A stretch of DNA of 64,000 bases from JAUIAI01 sp041396685 (GTDB lineage: Bacteria > Pseudomonadota > Gammaproteobacteria > Burkholderiales > Burkholderiaceae_E), in the NCBI GenBank assembly GCA_041396685.1, contig JAWKYD010000002.1, positions 310,001-374,000 of the forward strand. The letters are read 5' to 3'. Below, piece after piece: positions 48,601 through 59,656 of this stretch. The notes beneath the pieces are model-generated. The model saw nothing but the letters and a program-made list of their open reading frames with translations. It made no database searches and was not told the DNA's origin. The translations under genes were made by a program, and so were the position numbers. Within the stretch, counting starts at the first letter, position 1; every line of letters begins with the position of its first letter.

Positions 48601-48932
48601 GGCATGGCCTCGTCAGAGATGGGTTCGCGATGCCGGCCCGCCTGTCGGCGGTCCGGCCGGGCCGATGTGTCCGACCGGCCCGCAACCGGTCGCGGCGGTC
48701 CAGGAGGAAACATCGGTGCGCCGGGCCCGCCAGCGTGGCGCCCCCATGCTAACAGGCGAGTGCGGGCCCGATCAGCGACCGAGCACGAGGCCCGAGGCTG
48801 GCAGGCCACCGCGATGGCCGCCGAAACGTGCCCGGCCATGCGTCGCGCCGGTGCGCCGTTCGGGCGGCGGGCCCACCCAAGCGTCCCGGCCCTTGGTTAC
48901 ACTGAGCGGAACTCCGATTCCCCGGACCACTG
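48601..48932. other. Divergent intergenic region without a gene
   Basis: 332 bp between the divergent hydratase-like gene and moxR. It has a GACCGG/CCGGTC hairpin (48673-48691) and a TACACT -10 candidate for moxR (48898-48903) with no good -35. No ORF or RNA recognised. Confidence 0.5.
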
Positions 48933-49856
48933 ATGCTCGACAAGATCCAGGCCGTGGCCGCCCAGGTGGGCGATGTCGTGGTGGGCAAGCAATCGCAAAT
49001 CCGTCTGGCGCTGGCCTGTGTACTGGCGCGCGGCCATTTGTTGGTCGAGGACGTTCCCGGCGTGGGCAAGACCACGCTGGCGCACGCGCTGTCCATTTCT
49101 CTCGGGCTGCAGTTCAAACGCGTCCAGTTCACCAACGACCTTCTGCCGGCCGACATCGTCGGCGTCAACGTATTCGATCGCAACAAATCCGAATTCGTGT
49201 TCCATCCCGGGCCCGTGTTCTCGCCGGTGCTGCTGGCCGACGAGATCAATCGCGCGACGCCCAAGACCCAGTCTGCACTACTCGAGGCGATGGAAGAACG
49301 GCAGATCTCGGTCGACGGTCGGCCGATGGCCCTGCCCGATCCCTTCTTCGTGATCGCCACCCAGAATCCCCAGGACCAGATCGGCACCTTCGCGCTGCCC
49401 GAATCGCAGCTCGACCGGTTCCTGATGTGCATCGAACTGGGGTACCCGGATCCTGCATCCGAGCGAGCCCTGCTCGGCGGCGAAGACCGCCGCGCGATGG
49501 TCGAGAACCTGAAGGCGCGGATCTCCGCCGAGGAGTTGCTGCACGCAATGCGCTCGGTGCGCAAGGTTCAGGCATCCTCGGCATTGCTCGACTACGTCCA
49601 GCAACTGCTGGCTCATTCGCGCCAAGCCACCGCCTTCTCGGAGGGCTTGTCGCCGCGCGCGGGGCTCGCGCTGTTGCAGGCGGCCAAGGCCTGGGCCATG
49701 CTCGATGGCCGCAACCATGTCCTGCCCGATGACGTCCAGGCTGTGCTGCTCGCGGTCGCCGGCCACCGTCTGCGACCGGCCAAGGGCGGTCACCGCTCGT
49801 ACCGGGGTCGTGCAGAACTGGTCGCCGAGCTGGTGCAGGCGGTGCCGATCCCCTGA
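48933..49856 (+). CDS. MoxR-family AAA+ ATPase
   Basis: A 307-residue chaperone-like ATPase. Walker A is DVPGVGKTTLAHAL, Walker B LLADEINRATPKTQSALLEA; VIATQNPQDQIGTFALPESQ is the sensor segment. MoxR proteins assist maturation of partners, often VWA or DUF58 proteins. First of three genes (MoxR, DUF58, transglutaminase), a set widely conserved in proteobacteria. Confidence 0.94.
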   Translation: MLDKIQAVAAQVGDVVVGKQSQIRLALACVLARGHLLVEDVPGVGKTTLAHALSISLGLQFKRVQFTNDLLPADIVGVNVFDRNKSEFVFHPGPVFSPVLLADEINRATPKTQSALLEAMEERQISVDGRPMALPDPFFVIATQNPQDQIGTFALPESQLDRFLMCIELGYPDPASERALLGGEDRRAMVENLKARISAEELLHAMRSVRKVQASSALLDYVQQLLAHSRQATAFSEGLSPRAGLALLQAAKAWAMLDGRNHVLPDDVQAVLLAVAGHRLRPAKGGHRSYRGRAELVAELVQAVPIP

Positions 49857-49914
49857 GCCCGCCCATGACCGATCCGGCCAAGCGCGCGATTGAACCCGTC
49901 GAGAAGCGACGGCG

Positions 49915-50991
49915 ATGAGCACACCTGGCCGCCAGTTGACCGGCACGGTGCCAGGGCCGCTCGGCAAGCGCCGCGCCGCCGCGCGGCGCACGCCCGCCGG
50001 ATCGCGCTTCGAGCGGCTGATCGCCCGTTTTCTGCCGCGCGGCAAGCCCACGGCGGAGGGCCATCGCCTGACCGTTCGCAACATCTACGTGCTGCCGACC
50101 CGCGAGGGCCTGATGCTCGGTCTGGTGATGTTGGTCATGCTCGTGTGCTCGATCAACTACGGTCTCGCGCTGGGCTATGCGCTCACCTTCCTCGTCTTCG
50201 GCATCGGGCTGGTCGCGCTGCTGCACACCTACCGCAATCTCGCCGGCCTGAGCCTGCGCACGGGGCGCGCGGAACCTGCCTACGCCGGTGGCGCGGTGGA
50301 CATCGGCATCCAGCTCGCCAACGGCGGACCGCTCGAGCGCTTTGCGGTCGGCATCGACGTGCCCGGGATGAGTCGAACCGACTGGGCGGACGTTTCGGCC
50401 GATGGCGAGCAGACCGTACGCATCGCCCTGGCCGCACCCAAGCGCGGCTGGCAGCCGATGCCGAAGCTGACCTTCGCGACCCGCTACCCATTGGGCATCT
50501 GGCGGGCCTGGAGCTATTGGCAACCGATGCGCTCGGTGCTCGTCTATCCGCAGCCCGAAACCGCATCGCCACCCCTGCCATGTACGGTCGACGAGTCCGG
50601 CGAAGGTCAGGGCCGCGGTCGCGACGACGAGGACCTGGCCGGCGTGCGGCCGTTTCGGCCGGGCGATTCTCCGCACCGCGCCGCCTGGACCGCGATGGCG
50701 CGCACCGCCAGCGACGAATTGCTGGCCAAGCACTTCGAGGGCGCCAACGCCGGTGAGCTGCAGCTCGACTTCGACGGCCTGCCTTCCCAACTCGATACCG
50801 AGGCCCGCCTGTCGCGCCTGACCCGCTGGGTACTCGAGGCCGAACGACGCGAGATCCGTTACGGCCTGCGGCTTCAGTCGCAGACGATCGCGGCCGGCAA
50901 TGGCAGCGGCCACATGCAGCAGTGCCTCGAAGCGCTCGCGCTGTTTGGCACTGCCACCGATCTGCGGCCGCAACGCATGGAAGCGCGATGA
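49915..50991 (+). CDS. DUF58-domain membrane protein
   Basis: A 358-residue protein with two membrane segments at about 56-95 and a soluble C-terminal part carrying the DUF58 signature (DEDLAGVRPFRPGDSPHRAA). It has a basic N-terminus. The function is not established; DUF58 proteins are linked to MoxR ATPases. Its TGA overlaps the ATG of the next gene (ATGA). Confidence 0.9.
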   Translation: MSTPGRQLTGTVPGPLGKRRAAARRTPAGSRFERLIARFLPRGKPTAEGHRLTVRNIYVLPTREGLMLGLVMLVMLVCSINYGLALGYALTFLVFGIGLVALLHTYRNLAGLSLRTGRAEPAYAGGAVDIGIQLANGGPLERFAVGIDVPGMSRTDWADVSADGEQTVRIALAAPKRGWQPMPKLTFATRYPLGIWRAWSYWQPMRSVLVYPQPETASPPLPCTVDESGEGQGRGRDDEDLAGVRPFRPGDSPHRAAWTAMARTASDELLAKHFEGANAGELQLDFDGLPSQLDTEARLSRLTRWVLEAERREIRYGLRLQSQTIAAGNGSGHMQQCLEALALFGTATDLRPQRMEAR

Positions 50992-53080
50992 TCGGCGCGG
51001 GACGTATGACTCTGTCATTGCGCGCGCTCGGTGGCCAGCTGGGCGGGGACTGGGAGCGCGATCGGCGCGACACCTTGTTCCTGATGGGCGCGATTCTGCT
51101 GTCCGCCCTGCCGCAGTTCGCCAGTCTGCCCTTGTGGGCCTCGCTGGCATTCCTGGCAATGTTCGCCTGGCGGCTGGGCCTGCTGTTCGGCGGCCGGCCG
51201 CTGCCGCCGTCCTGGGTGAGACTGCTCGGTGCGGCGGCCTGCATCGGTGCGGTATTCGCCCAGTACTCGACGCTGATGGGCCGCGACCAGGGCGTGCTCT
51301 TGCTGGTGCTCCTGCTTGGGCTGAAGCTGCTCGAGATGAAGGCCCGGCGCGATCTGTTCGTCGTGCTGTTCCTGTGCTTCCTGCTGCTACTGACCAGCTT
51401 CTTCGGCTCGCAGTCGCTGGTGCTCGCCGCGCTGAGCACGACCGCGATCATTGCGCTGCTGGCGGCCATGATCACGATGCAGTACATGGGCCGCGAGGCG
51501 CGCGTGGGACGGCGCCTGCGTCAGGCCGCGATCATCGTCCTGCAGGCGACGCCCGTCGCCCTGGCGATGTTCGTCCTGTTTCCGCGCATGGCGACGCCTC
51601 TGTGGGGCCTGTCGGCCGGCGGCGGCGGCGCGAGCACGGGCCTCTCCGACAGCATGTCGCCGGGCGCCGTGACCGACCTGGCCAAGTCGAGCGCAACGGC
51701 GTTCAGGGTCGAATTCCAGGGCGAGGCGCCGGCCAATGCCGACCTCTACTGGCGCGGCCCGGTTTTCGGCTACTTCGATGGCCGGCGCTGGACCCGGCTG
51801 CATCGCTCGGTGGTCGATCACCCGGTCGATCTGGAGGCCGCCGACGACGCACTTCGCTACACCGTCACGCTCGAGCCGAACGGCCAGCCCTGGCTGATGG
51901 CGCTCGACATGCCGGTCGCGATCGAGAATTTGCCGGGCGGCCAGGTCGACTTCGATGCCACGCTGACCCCGGTGTGGTCGCTGCCCGTCCAGACGCGCAT
52001 ACGCTACACCGCCGCCTCACACCTGCGTTACCTGGTCGCGCCCAATGCGCGCAGCGAAGACATGCAGCCCTGGCTGAGGCTGCCGACCGGCTACAACCCG
52101 CGAACCCTCGCCCTGGCCGAGCGGATGCTTGCCGAACACCCGAACGACCTGCCCGCCGATCGCATCGATCGTGTGTTGCGCATGTTCACGACCCAGCCGT
52201 TCCGCTATACGTTGCGCCCGCCCCCGCTCGGGCGCAACACCGCCGACGACTTCCTGTTCGATACCCGGGCCGGATTCTGCGAACACTACAGTTCCGCATT
52301 CGTGATCCTGATGCGGGCGATGGGTATCCCGGCGCGGGTGGTCACCGGCTATCAGGGGGCCGAGCGCAATCCGGTCGACGGCTTCTATGTCGTCCGGCAG
52401 TCCGATGCGCACGCCTGGACCGAGGTCTGGCTCGGCGAGCAAGGCTGGGTGCGCATCGACCCGACCGCCGCGGTCGCTCCGGAACGCGTGGAGACGAGCC
52501 GTCGTCTGCGACCCGGTGAGGCCCCGGACGAACTCGGCCAGCCGATGATCCCGGGCCTGTGGTCGACGTTCAAAGTGAATCTGGATGCCATCACCCATCG
52601 TTGGAATCAGTGGGTGTTGCAGTTCGACCGCGGCGCGCAGAAACGTCTGATCGACCGGCTCGGTCTGGCCGGGGATGATTGGCGCACGCTGGCCGGCCTG
52701 CTCGCCGTCGCAATGGTGCTGGCCATCGGGGCGAGCGCTGTTTTTGCGCTGCGGACGCGCCCGCAGCGTGACCCGATCGGCGACAGCTACCGGGGGTTCT
52801 GCACCAAACTGGCGCTCGCCGGTCACGTCCGTGCGCCACATGAAACAGCCGAAGGCTTTCTGGACCGCATCGGCGGGGCACTCGATCCACACCGGCGGGC
52901 ACAGGCTGCCCAGATCGTCGCGCTGTACAACCGCCTCCGCTATGGCGAACTGAGCAACCCGCGCAGCGTGCGCGAGCGCCGTTCACGGAACATCGGCGAG
53001 CGGCGCGGCGCCGGCGAGGCGCGCAAGATCATTCAGGCCAACGAAGGCCTGCGCCGGCTGAAAAAGGCCGTGCGCGGTTT

Positions 53081-53986
<906 letters not shown>

Positions 53987-54039
53987 CGGATTCTCCTGTC
54001 GATTCACTGTCGGCCGCGAAGGCACGCGCGCCCGGCGCG

Positions 54040-55026
54040 TCAGAGGGCGACGGCGTCGACGCCACCCTGCGGGGCGCTGCGGCTGCGGGCCGGCGCATCG
54101 GGCAACATGGTCACGCCGGCCAGTTCGAGCGAAAGCACCGCCTGGCGCAGGGCCTCGATGGCCGGCAGGCGCGCAAAGCTCTTGCGCCAGGCCAGCATGA
54201 CGCGCCGATAGGGGCCGGGGCTTTCGAACGGCACGTAGCGCAACAAGCCGTCGGCCGACAGGCCGGCCCTAGGCACGGCCATCGACGGCAGGACCGTGAT
54301 GCCGATGCCCGAGGCCACCATGTGCCGGATCGTCTCGAGCGACGATCCCTCGAAGGTCTTCTGGATGCCGGCGCTGGCCTGCGAGAAACGCGACAGCTCG
54401 GGACAGACCTCTAGAACATGATCGCGAAAGCAATGGCCCGTGCCGAGCAGCAACATGGTTTCTTCCTTGATGTCCAACGACGACACCTGCTCGCGCGTGG
54501 CCCACTTGTGCGCGCGCGGCAAGGCCACCACGAACGGCTCGTCGTACAAGGGCTGGGTGACCAGGCCCGCGTCGGAGAACGGATCGGCCAGTATCGCGAC
54601 GTCGATCTCGCCCTGGCGCAGCAACTCGAGCAGCTTGACCGTGAAATCTTCTTGCAGGATCAAGGGCATGCTCGGCGCGTCGGCGATCATGCGCGGGATC
54701 AGTGCGGGCAACAGATAGGGACCAATCGTGTAGATCACGCCGACCCGCAACGGCCCGGCCAGCGGGTCCTTTCCCTGCTGGGCGATCTCGCGGATCGCAC
54801 TCGCTTCTTCGAGCACACGCTGGGCCTGCTCGACGACGCTCTGCCCGATCGGCGTGATGCCGATCTCGGAGCCACCGCGCTCGAAGATCTGGATCTGCAA
54901 CTCCTCTTCGAGTTTCTTGATCGCCACCGACAGGGTCGGCTGGCTGACGAAGCAGGCCTCGGCCGCGCGCCCGAAATGCCGTTCGCGCGCCACCGCGACG
55001 ATGTACTTGAGTTCGGTCAGAGTCAT
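54040..55026 (-). CDS. oxyR: OxyR-type LysR regulator
   Basis: A 328-residue LysR-family activator. The N-terminal helix-turn-helix is HFGRAAEACFVSQPTLSVAI. In the effector domain GTGHCFRDHVLEVC places cysteines at residues 199 and 208, exactly the peroxide-sensing pair of E. coli OxyR. It should form a disulfide on exposure to hydrogen peroxide and activate defence genes. It lies upstream of recG, an association seen in betaproteobacteria. A perfect TATAAT lies only 8 nt before its ATG. Confidence 0.92.
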   Translation of the reverse strand: MTLTELKYIVAVARERHFGRAAEACFVSQPTLSVAIKKLEEELQIQIFERGGSEIGITPIGQSVVEQAQRVLEEASAIREIAQQGKDPLAGPLRVGVIYTIGPYLLPALIPRMIADAPSMPLILQEDFTVKLLELLRQGEIDVAILADPFSDAGLVTQPLYDEPFVVALPRAHKWATREQVSSLDIKEETMLLLGTGHCFRDHVLEVCPELSRFSQASAGIQKTFEGSSLETIRHMVASGIGITVLPSMAVPRAGLSADGLLRYVPFESPGPYRRVMLAWRKSFARLPAIEALRQAVLSLELAGVTMLPDAPARSRSAPQGGVDAVAL

Positions 55027-55034
55027 AGAGCCGG

Positions 55035-55040
55035 ATTATA
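55035..55040 (-). promoter_or_regulatory. oxyR: -10 box immediately upstream of oxyR
   Basis: TATAAT on the minus strand, ending 8 nt before the ATG. If used, the mRNA would start within 1-3 nt of the start codon, that is, be leaderless. The -35 region is poor, as at many activator- or self-regulated promoters. Confidence 0.45.
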
Positions 55041-55094
55041 AACCCAGCGGCTTCAATAGAAATAGCCGGCAGCGTGACAGTCGCCAGACCTGGC

Positions 55095-57128
55095 TCAGGC
55101 CGCGAGAAAGTCCTCGCGTCCACCAAACCAGCGATCGAGCATCTCGGCGCGCGCCGCCTCGGGCAGCCGGATGCCCGCACCCGCCGGCGAATCGATCGAT
55201 GCCGCCAGGTCGCGGGCCAGATCCAGCAATTCGTGGTCACGTTCGAGATCGGCCAGGCGCAGCAGCGGCAGGCCCGACTGTCGCGGCCCGAGGAACTCGC
55301 CGGGGCCCCTCTGACGCAGATCGCGGCGTGCGATCTCGAAGCCGTCCTCGGTTTCGTACAAAGCCTTGAGACGCTCGCGGGCACCGGCCGACAACGGCGT
55401 GCGATACATGAGCACACAGGTGCTGGCCTCGCTGCCGCGACCGACCCGGCCACGCAACTGGTGCAACTGAGCCAGGCCGAAGCGCTCGGCGTTTTCGATC
55501 ACCATGAGACTGGCGGTGGGTACGTCCACGCCGACCTCGATCACCGTCGTGGCCACCAACACCCGCAGATCGCCGGCCACGAACCGCGCCATCGTCGCGT
55601 CCTTGTCGGCCGGTGGCAGGCGGCCGTGCACGATGCCGACCCGCTCGGCGCCGACGGCCTCGCACAGATGCGCATGGGTGGCCAGCGCATTCTCGAGATC
55701 GAGCGATTCACTCTCTTCGATCAGCGGACAGACCCAGTACACCTGGCGCCCGGCGAGCGCCGCCTCGCGCACCCGCGCGATGACCTCCCCCCGCCGTCCC
55801 GCGTCGATCAGGCGCGTGCGCACCGGCTGGCGCCCGGGCGGCAGCGCATCGATCACGCTGACGTCGAGATCGGCGTAATAGCTCATGGCCAGCGTGCGTG
55901 GAATCGGCGTGGCGCTCATCATCAGCTGGTGTGCGGCCAGTGCCTCGGTCTTCTCGCGCAACCTGAGCCGCTGGGCGACACCGAAGCGGTGCTGCTCGTC
56001 GACGATCACCAGCCCGAGACGAGCGAACGTGCACCCCTGTTCGATCAGCGCGTGCGTGCCCACCAGCAGATCGATCTCGCCGGCGGCGACGGCCTCGCGG
56101 ATCGTGCGCTTCTCGCGCTCGCGCATCGAACCGACCAGGCGACCGATGCGCATGCCGAGAGCGCTCAGCCAGGGTTCGAGTTTGGCCGCGTGCTGGCCGG
56201 CGAGAATCTCGGTCGGCGCCATCAGCGCCACCTGTGCGCCGCTGCCCACCGCGACGGTCGCGGCCAACGCGGCAACCACGGTCTTGCCGCTGCCGACGTC
56301 ACCCTGCAGCAGCCGGTTCATCGGCCGTTCGAGCGACAAGTCGCTGGCGATCTCTTGCCAGACGCGGCGCTGGGCATCGGTCAACTCGAATGGCAGGACC
56401 GCGACCAGGCGCTCGGCCAGCGCCCGCTCGGCGAGCGGCGAGGCTCGCCGGTCGACGCGCCGCCGGCGCGCTTCGCGCAGCGCCAGTTGCTGCGCCAGCA
56501 ACTCGTCGAAGATCAGTCGGCGCCAGGCCGGGGATTCACGATCCTCGAGTGCGTCCGGGTCGAGCCCGGCCGCCGGCACGTGCATCTGGCGCAGGGCCTC
56601 GGGCAGCGCCAGCATGCGCAGGCGGACGAGCGCCTGGTCATCGAGCCACTCGCACCATTGCATCGCCGCCAGGGCGCGCCCGACCGCGGCCTGGATGCGC
56701 GCCTGGGCCAGCCCTGCCACGGTGGGATAGACCGGCGTCAGCGTCCCGGCCAGGGGCGGATCGCCGTCGATCAGCCGGTAGCGGGGATGGACCATCTCCA
56801 TGCCCAGCAAGCCCCCGCGCGGCTCGCCGATCACGCGCAAGCGCTGGCCCGGCCTGAGCTGCTTGAGCTGCGACGGATAGAAACGAAAGAAGCGCAAACC
56901 GAGGCGGCCGGACTCGTCGGCCAGTTCGACTCGCAGCAGCTTGCGACCGCGCTGTTGAACCTCGACATCGGTGATCTCGCCATCGACCAGTACCGCCCGG
57001 CCGGGTACACAGGAAGCGAGCGCGCCGATCGGCACCCGGCGGGTGTGATCCTCGTAGCGCAGCGGCAGGTGCAGCAGCAGATCGTCCTGTCGGCGAATGC
57101 CGAGCCGCGCGAACGGGTCCTCGCTCAG
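55095..57128 (-). CDS. recG: ATP-dependent DNA helicase RecG
   Basis: A branch-migrating helicase for Holliday junctions and stalled forks, about 677 residues from the start chosen. The wedge domain begins DPFARLGIRRQDDLLLHLPL. Helicase motifs: LLQGDVGSGKTVVAALAA (I), VIVDEQHRFGV (II, DEQH), LMMSATPIPRTLAM (III), then VATTVIEVGVDVP and QLRGRVGRG. No ATG, GTG or TTG in this frame lies between the Rid stop and the wedge; a CTG at 57128 overlaps the Rid TGA (CTGA) and gives the normal length, so it is proposed as start. The frame stays open much further up through the Rid gene. Confidence 0.93.
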   Translation of the reverse strand: MSEDPFARLGIRRQDDLLLHLPLRYEDHTRRVPIGALASCVPGRAVLVDGEITDVEVQQRGRKLLRVELADESGRLGLRFFRFYPSQLKQLRPGQRLRVIGEPRGGLLGMEMVHPRYRLIDGDPPLAGTLTPVYPTVAGLAQARIQAAVGRALAAMQWCEWLDDQALVRLRMLALPEALRQMHVPAAGLDPDALEDRESPAWRRLIFDELLAQQLALREARRRRVDRRASPLAERALAERLVAVLPFELTDAQRRVWQEIASDLSLERPMNRLLQGDVGSGKTVVAALAATVAVGSGAQVALMAPTEILAGQHAAKLEPWLSALGMRIGRLVGSMREREKRTIREAVAAGEIDLLVGTHALIEQGCTFARLGLVIVDEQHRFGVAQRLRLREKTEALAAHQLMMSATPIPRTLAMSYYADLDVSVIDALPPGRQPVRTRLIDAGRRGEVIARVREAALAGRQVYWVCPLIEESESLDLENALATHAHLCEAVGAERVGIVHGRLPPADKDATMARFVAGDLRVLVATTVIEVGVDVPTASLMVIENAERFGLAQLHQLRGRVGRGSEASTCVLMYRTPLSAGARERLKALYETEDGFEIARRDLRQRGPGEFLGPRQSGLPLLRLADLERDHELLDLARDLAASIDSPAGAGIRLPEAARAEMLDRWFGGREDFLAA

Positions 57129-57508
57129 GGCAGGACCATGATCGCGTCGACCTCGAACAGCACGCCCTTGGGCAATGCCGAGACCTCGACGGTCGAGCGC
57201 GCCGGATACGGCTGGGCGAAATGCCGGGCCATGATCTCGTTGACCGCACCGAACTGGCCGAGATCGGTCAGATAGAGGGTCAGCTTGACGCAGTCGGCGA
57301 GCGACCCGCCGGCGGCCCGGGCGACCGCCGCAAGATTGTTGAAGGCGCGTTCCGCCTGCTCGGCGAGCCCTCCGGCGACCACCTCGCCACTGGCCGGGTC
57401 GAGCGCGATCTGGCCGGACAGATAGACGGTGTTGCCGGCCCGCATCGCCTGCGAATACGGGCCGATTGCCGACGGAGCTTCGGGCGTGGATACGATGGTG
57501 TGCGGCAT
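57125..57508 (-). CDS. RidA/YjgF-family protein
   Basis: A 127-residue trimeric-fold protein. RidA members hydrolyse reactive 2-aminoacrylate-type enamines. Seen: APSAIGPYSQAMRAGNTVYL, SGQIALDP, the carboxylate-binding Arg in ARSTVEVSALPKG, and EVDAIMVLP at the end. Translationally coupled to recG by a 4-bp overlap. Confidence 0.94.
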   Translation of the reverse strand: MPHTIVSTPEAPSAIGPYSQAMRAGNTVYLSGQIALDPASGEVVAGGLAEQAERAFNNLAAVARAAGGSLADCVKLTLYLTDLGQFGAVNEIMARHFAQPYPARSTVEVSALPKGVLFEVDAIMVLP

Positions 57509-57665
57509 GGGATTCTCCTGTCGGGCGGCTTGCCTTCGGATGAGGTCGCGGCAGTTTATCAGCCGGGACTTCGGCGCCTTCGATCGCCGACGACGCAGGC
57601 GCGGGCACCGCGAGCCCGACCGGATTCGATCGTGGCCGCGCGGCGGCGCAAGCCCGGCGCGCGGA

Positions 57666-58076
57666 TCAGCGGAAACCGTACTTGGTCTCGAAATAGGTTT
57701 CGAGCCCGAGCGCCATCACCGACATCAGCATGATGGTGCCGATCACCAGCGCAAGGGCGGCGATCACCACCGACCAGACGCTGCCCTGCGAATGCCGCTC
57801 GAGGCCGGTGTTGTAGCGCGCATCCCAGCGCTCGGCCGGCAGCAGGGAGATCAGGATGGTCTCCAGCCAGGCCAGCACGAACAGCAGGCCGGCCGCGAAG
57901 GCTGCCGGCTCACGCCACCACTCGTGCGCCCGCAGTGCGTGGCCGACCAGGGGCAGCGCGAGTACCGGATAGAGCCACGCCAGGGGCTTGCCCAGATAGG
58001 CGCGATGCGCACCGAGGATACCGAAGAAAAGACCGAGGAATCCGGCCACGACCTTGCTGCGGAAACGCTGTGCCAT
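57666..58076 (-). CDS. TM2-like small membrane protein
   Basis: A 136-residue protein with about four hydrophobic segments. KVVAGFLGLFFGILGAHRAY followed by LGKPLAWLYPVL resembles the TM2 domain. The function of this family in bacteria is unknown. It is divergent from the TldD-like gene and 157 bp upstream of the Rid gene on the same strand. Confidence 0.75.
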   Translation of the reverse strand: MAQRFRSKVVAGFLGLFFGILGAHRAYLGKPLAWLYPVLALPLVGHALRAHEWWREPAAFAAGLLFVLAWLETILISLLPAERWDARYNTGLERHSQGSVWSVVIAALALVIGTIMLMSVMALGLETYFETKYGFR

Positions 58077-58167
58077 TGCGACCCTGCTCGACGAAAGTCG
58101 CGATTATCGACCCATTCGCGCAACGGCCATCGTGGCGGCGTCGGGTGCTTGGCGGTATCGTTGACCG

Positions 58168-59652
58168 GTGACAGCATCATCCCTCTCTCCCGACACCGAT
58201 CCCGATCTGCTCGCAGCGCTGGCGGCGACAGCCGCGCCGCGTTGCGACGGCTGGAACGTCCGCATGGTCGCCACCCGCGGCGAGCGCATCAGCGTTCGCC
58301 GCGATGTCGTCGAGCCGCCGCGCTCGTGGCAGGACGTCGGCATCATGGTGGGCGTGCGCCGGGGTACGGGGCTGGCCTTCGCGGCCGCGGGCGCGCCCGA
58401 CCCGGCCGCCCTGCGCGAGGCCTTCGCGCGCGCGGCCGCCGCCGCCGACGCCCTGGCACCGCATCTGCTGATCGGCGCCGACACCATCGCCCGACGCGGG
58501 CTGCGCGGCGAGTTCCGCTCGCGGGTGGCGCGCCCGATGCCGAACCGTTTCGATCAGCGCCTGGAGCCGGTGCGGGCCGCCTGCGCGGCGCTCGCGATCG
58601 ACGACCGCATCATCGACCGGAGCGCCAGCCTCACCCACGAACGGCTGCGGCAGGTGCTGATCGACGACGCTGGCGCGCGCATCTGCCAGGATATCGCGCT
58701 CATGATTCCCGACCAACGCGCCACCGCCCGCGCGCACGGCCAGGTCCAGACGCGCTCGCGCGCCGGCCAGGGCAATGGTATCGGCCGCCAGGGTGGCGTC
58801 GAGGTCCTGGACGAGATCGGCTTCGTCGAGCGCGGCGCGGAACTGGCCGAGCAGGCGCTCGAGCTGACCGCCGCGCCGAACTGTCCCAGCGGCCCGATGG
58901 ACCTGCTGCTGATGCCTGACCAGATGATGTTGCAGATCCACGAGAGCATCGGCCATCCGCTCGAGCTCGATCGGATCCTCGGCGACGAGCGAAACTTCGC
59001 CGGCGGCAGCTTCGTCACGCTCGACATGTTCGGCCACTACCAGTACGGCAGCGAGCTGTTGAATGTGGTGTTCGACCCCATGCTCGTGGGCGAACTGGCC
59101 AGCTACGGCTACGACGACGACGGCACGCCGGCGCGGCGCTGTCGGCTGATCGAGGGCGGCCGCCTGTTGCGCCCGCTGGGCGGCGATCTCTCGAGCGCCC
59201 GGGCGCGGGCGCTCGGCAACACATTCGAGGGCGTGGCCTGCAGCCGCGCAAGCGACTGGAACCGACCGACGATCGATCGCATGGCCAATCTGAACATCGA
59301 ACCTGGCAATCATTCACTCGAGCAGATGATCGCATCCGTCGAGCACGGCATCCTCATGCAGACCAACGTTTCCTGGAGCATCGACGACCGGCGCGACAAG
59401 TTTCAGTTCGGCTGCGAGCGCGGGCGCCTGATTCAGAACGGCCAACTCGGCCCGATCGTGCGCAATCCCAACTACCGCGGACGCTCGGCCACGTTCTGGC
59501 GCAGCCTGCGGGCGGTCGGCGACGAGCACACCTTCGAACGCCAGGGCACGCCGTATTGCGGCAAGGGCGAGCCGATGCAGGTCGTGCGGGTCGGACATGC
59601 GGCGCCGGCCTGCCTGTTCGGTGCGGTGCAGGTGTTCGGCGCGGACGCCTGA
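58168..59652 (+). CDS. TldD-like zinc metallopeptidase
   Basis: A 494-residue protein of the TldD/PmbA family. The zinc motif is H258-E-S-I-G-H262 (HESIGHPLELDRIL), and the likely third ligand is C464 in YCGKGEPMQ, corresponding to the cysteine ligand of E. coli TldD. TldD/TldE complexes trim unfolded peptides such as microcin B17 precursors and CcdA. GTG start. The partner gene follows after 4 bp. It seems to belong to a TldD subgroup separate from the housekeeping copy. Confidence 0.9.
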   Translation: MTASSLSPDTDPDLLAALAATAAPRCDGWNVRMVATRGERISVRRDVVEPPRSWQDVGIMVGVRRGTGLAFAAAGAPDPAALREAFARAAAAADALAPHLLIGADTIARRGLRGEFRSRVARPMPNRFDQRLEPVRAACAALAIDDRIIDRSASLTHERLRQVLIDDAGARICQDIALMIPDQRATARAHGQVQTRSRAGQGNGIGRQGGVEVLDEIGFVERGAELAEQALELTAAPNCPSGPMDLLLMPDQMMLQIHESIGHPLELDRILGDERNFAGGSFVTLDMFGHYQYGSELLNVVFDPMLVGELASYGYDDDGTPARRCRLIEGGRLLRPLGGDLSSARARALGNTFEGVACSRASDWNRPTIDRMANLNIEPGNHSLEQMIASVEHGILMQTNVSWSIDDRRDKFQFGCERGRLIQNGQLGPIVRNPNYRGRSATFWRSLRAVGDEHTFERQGTPYCGKGEPMQVVRVGHAAPACLFGAVQVFGADA

Positions 59653-59656
59653 CGCG

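Noticed and set aside
55025..55065. ATAG tetramers upstream of oxyR considered as an OxyR binding site
   Set aside because: Their spacing (31 and 6 bp) does not fit the four-element OxyR pattern with 7-bp gaps.
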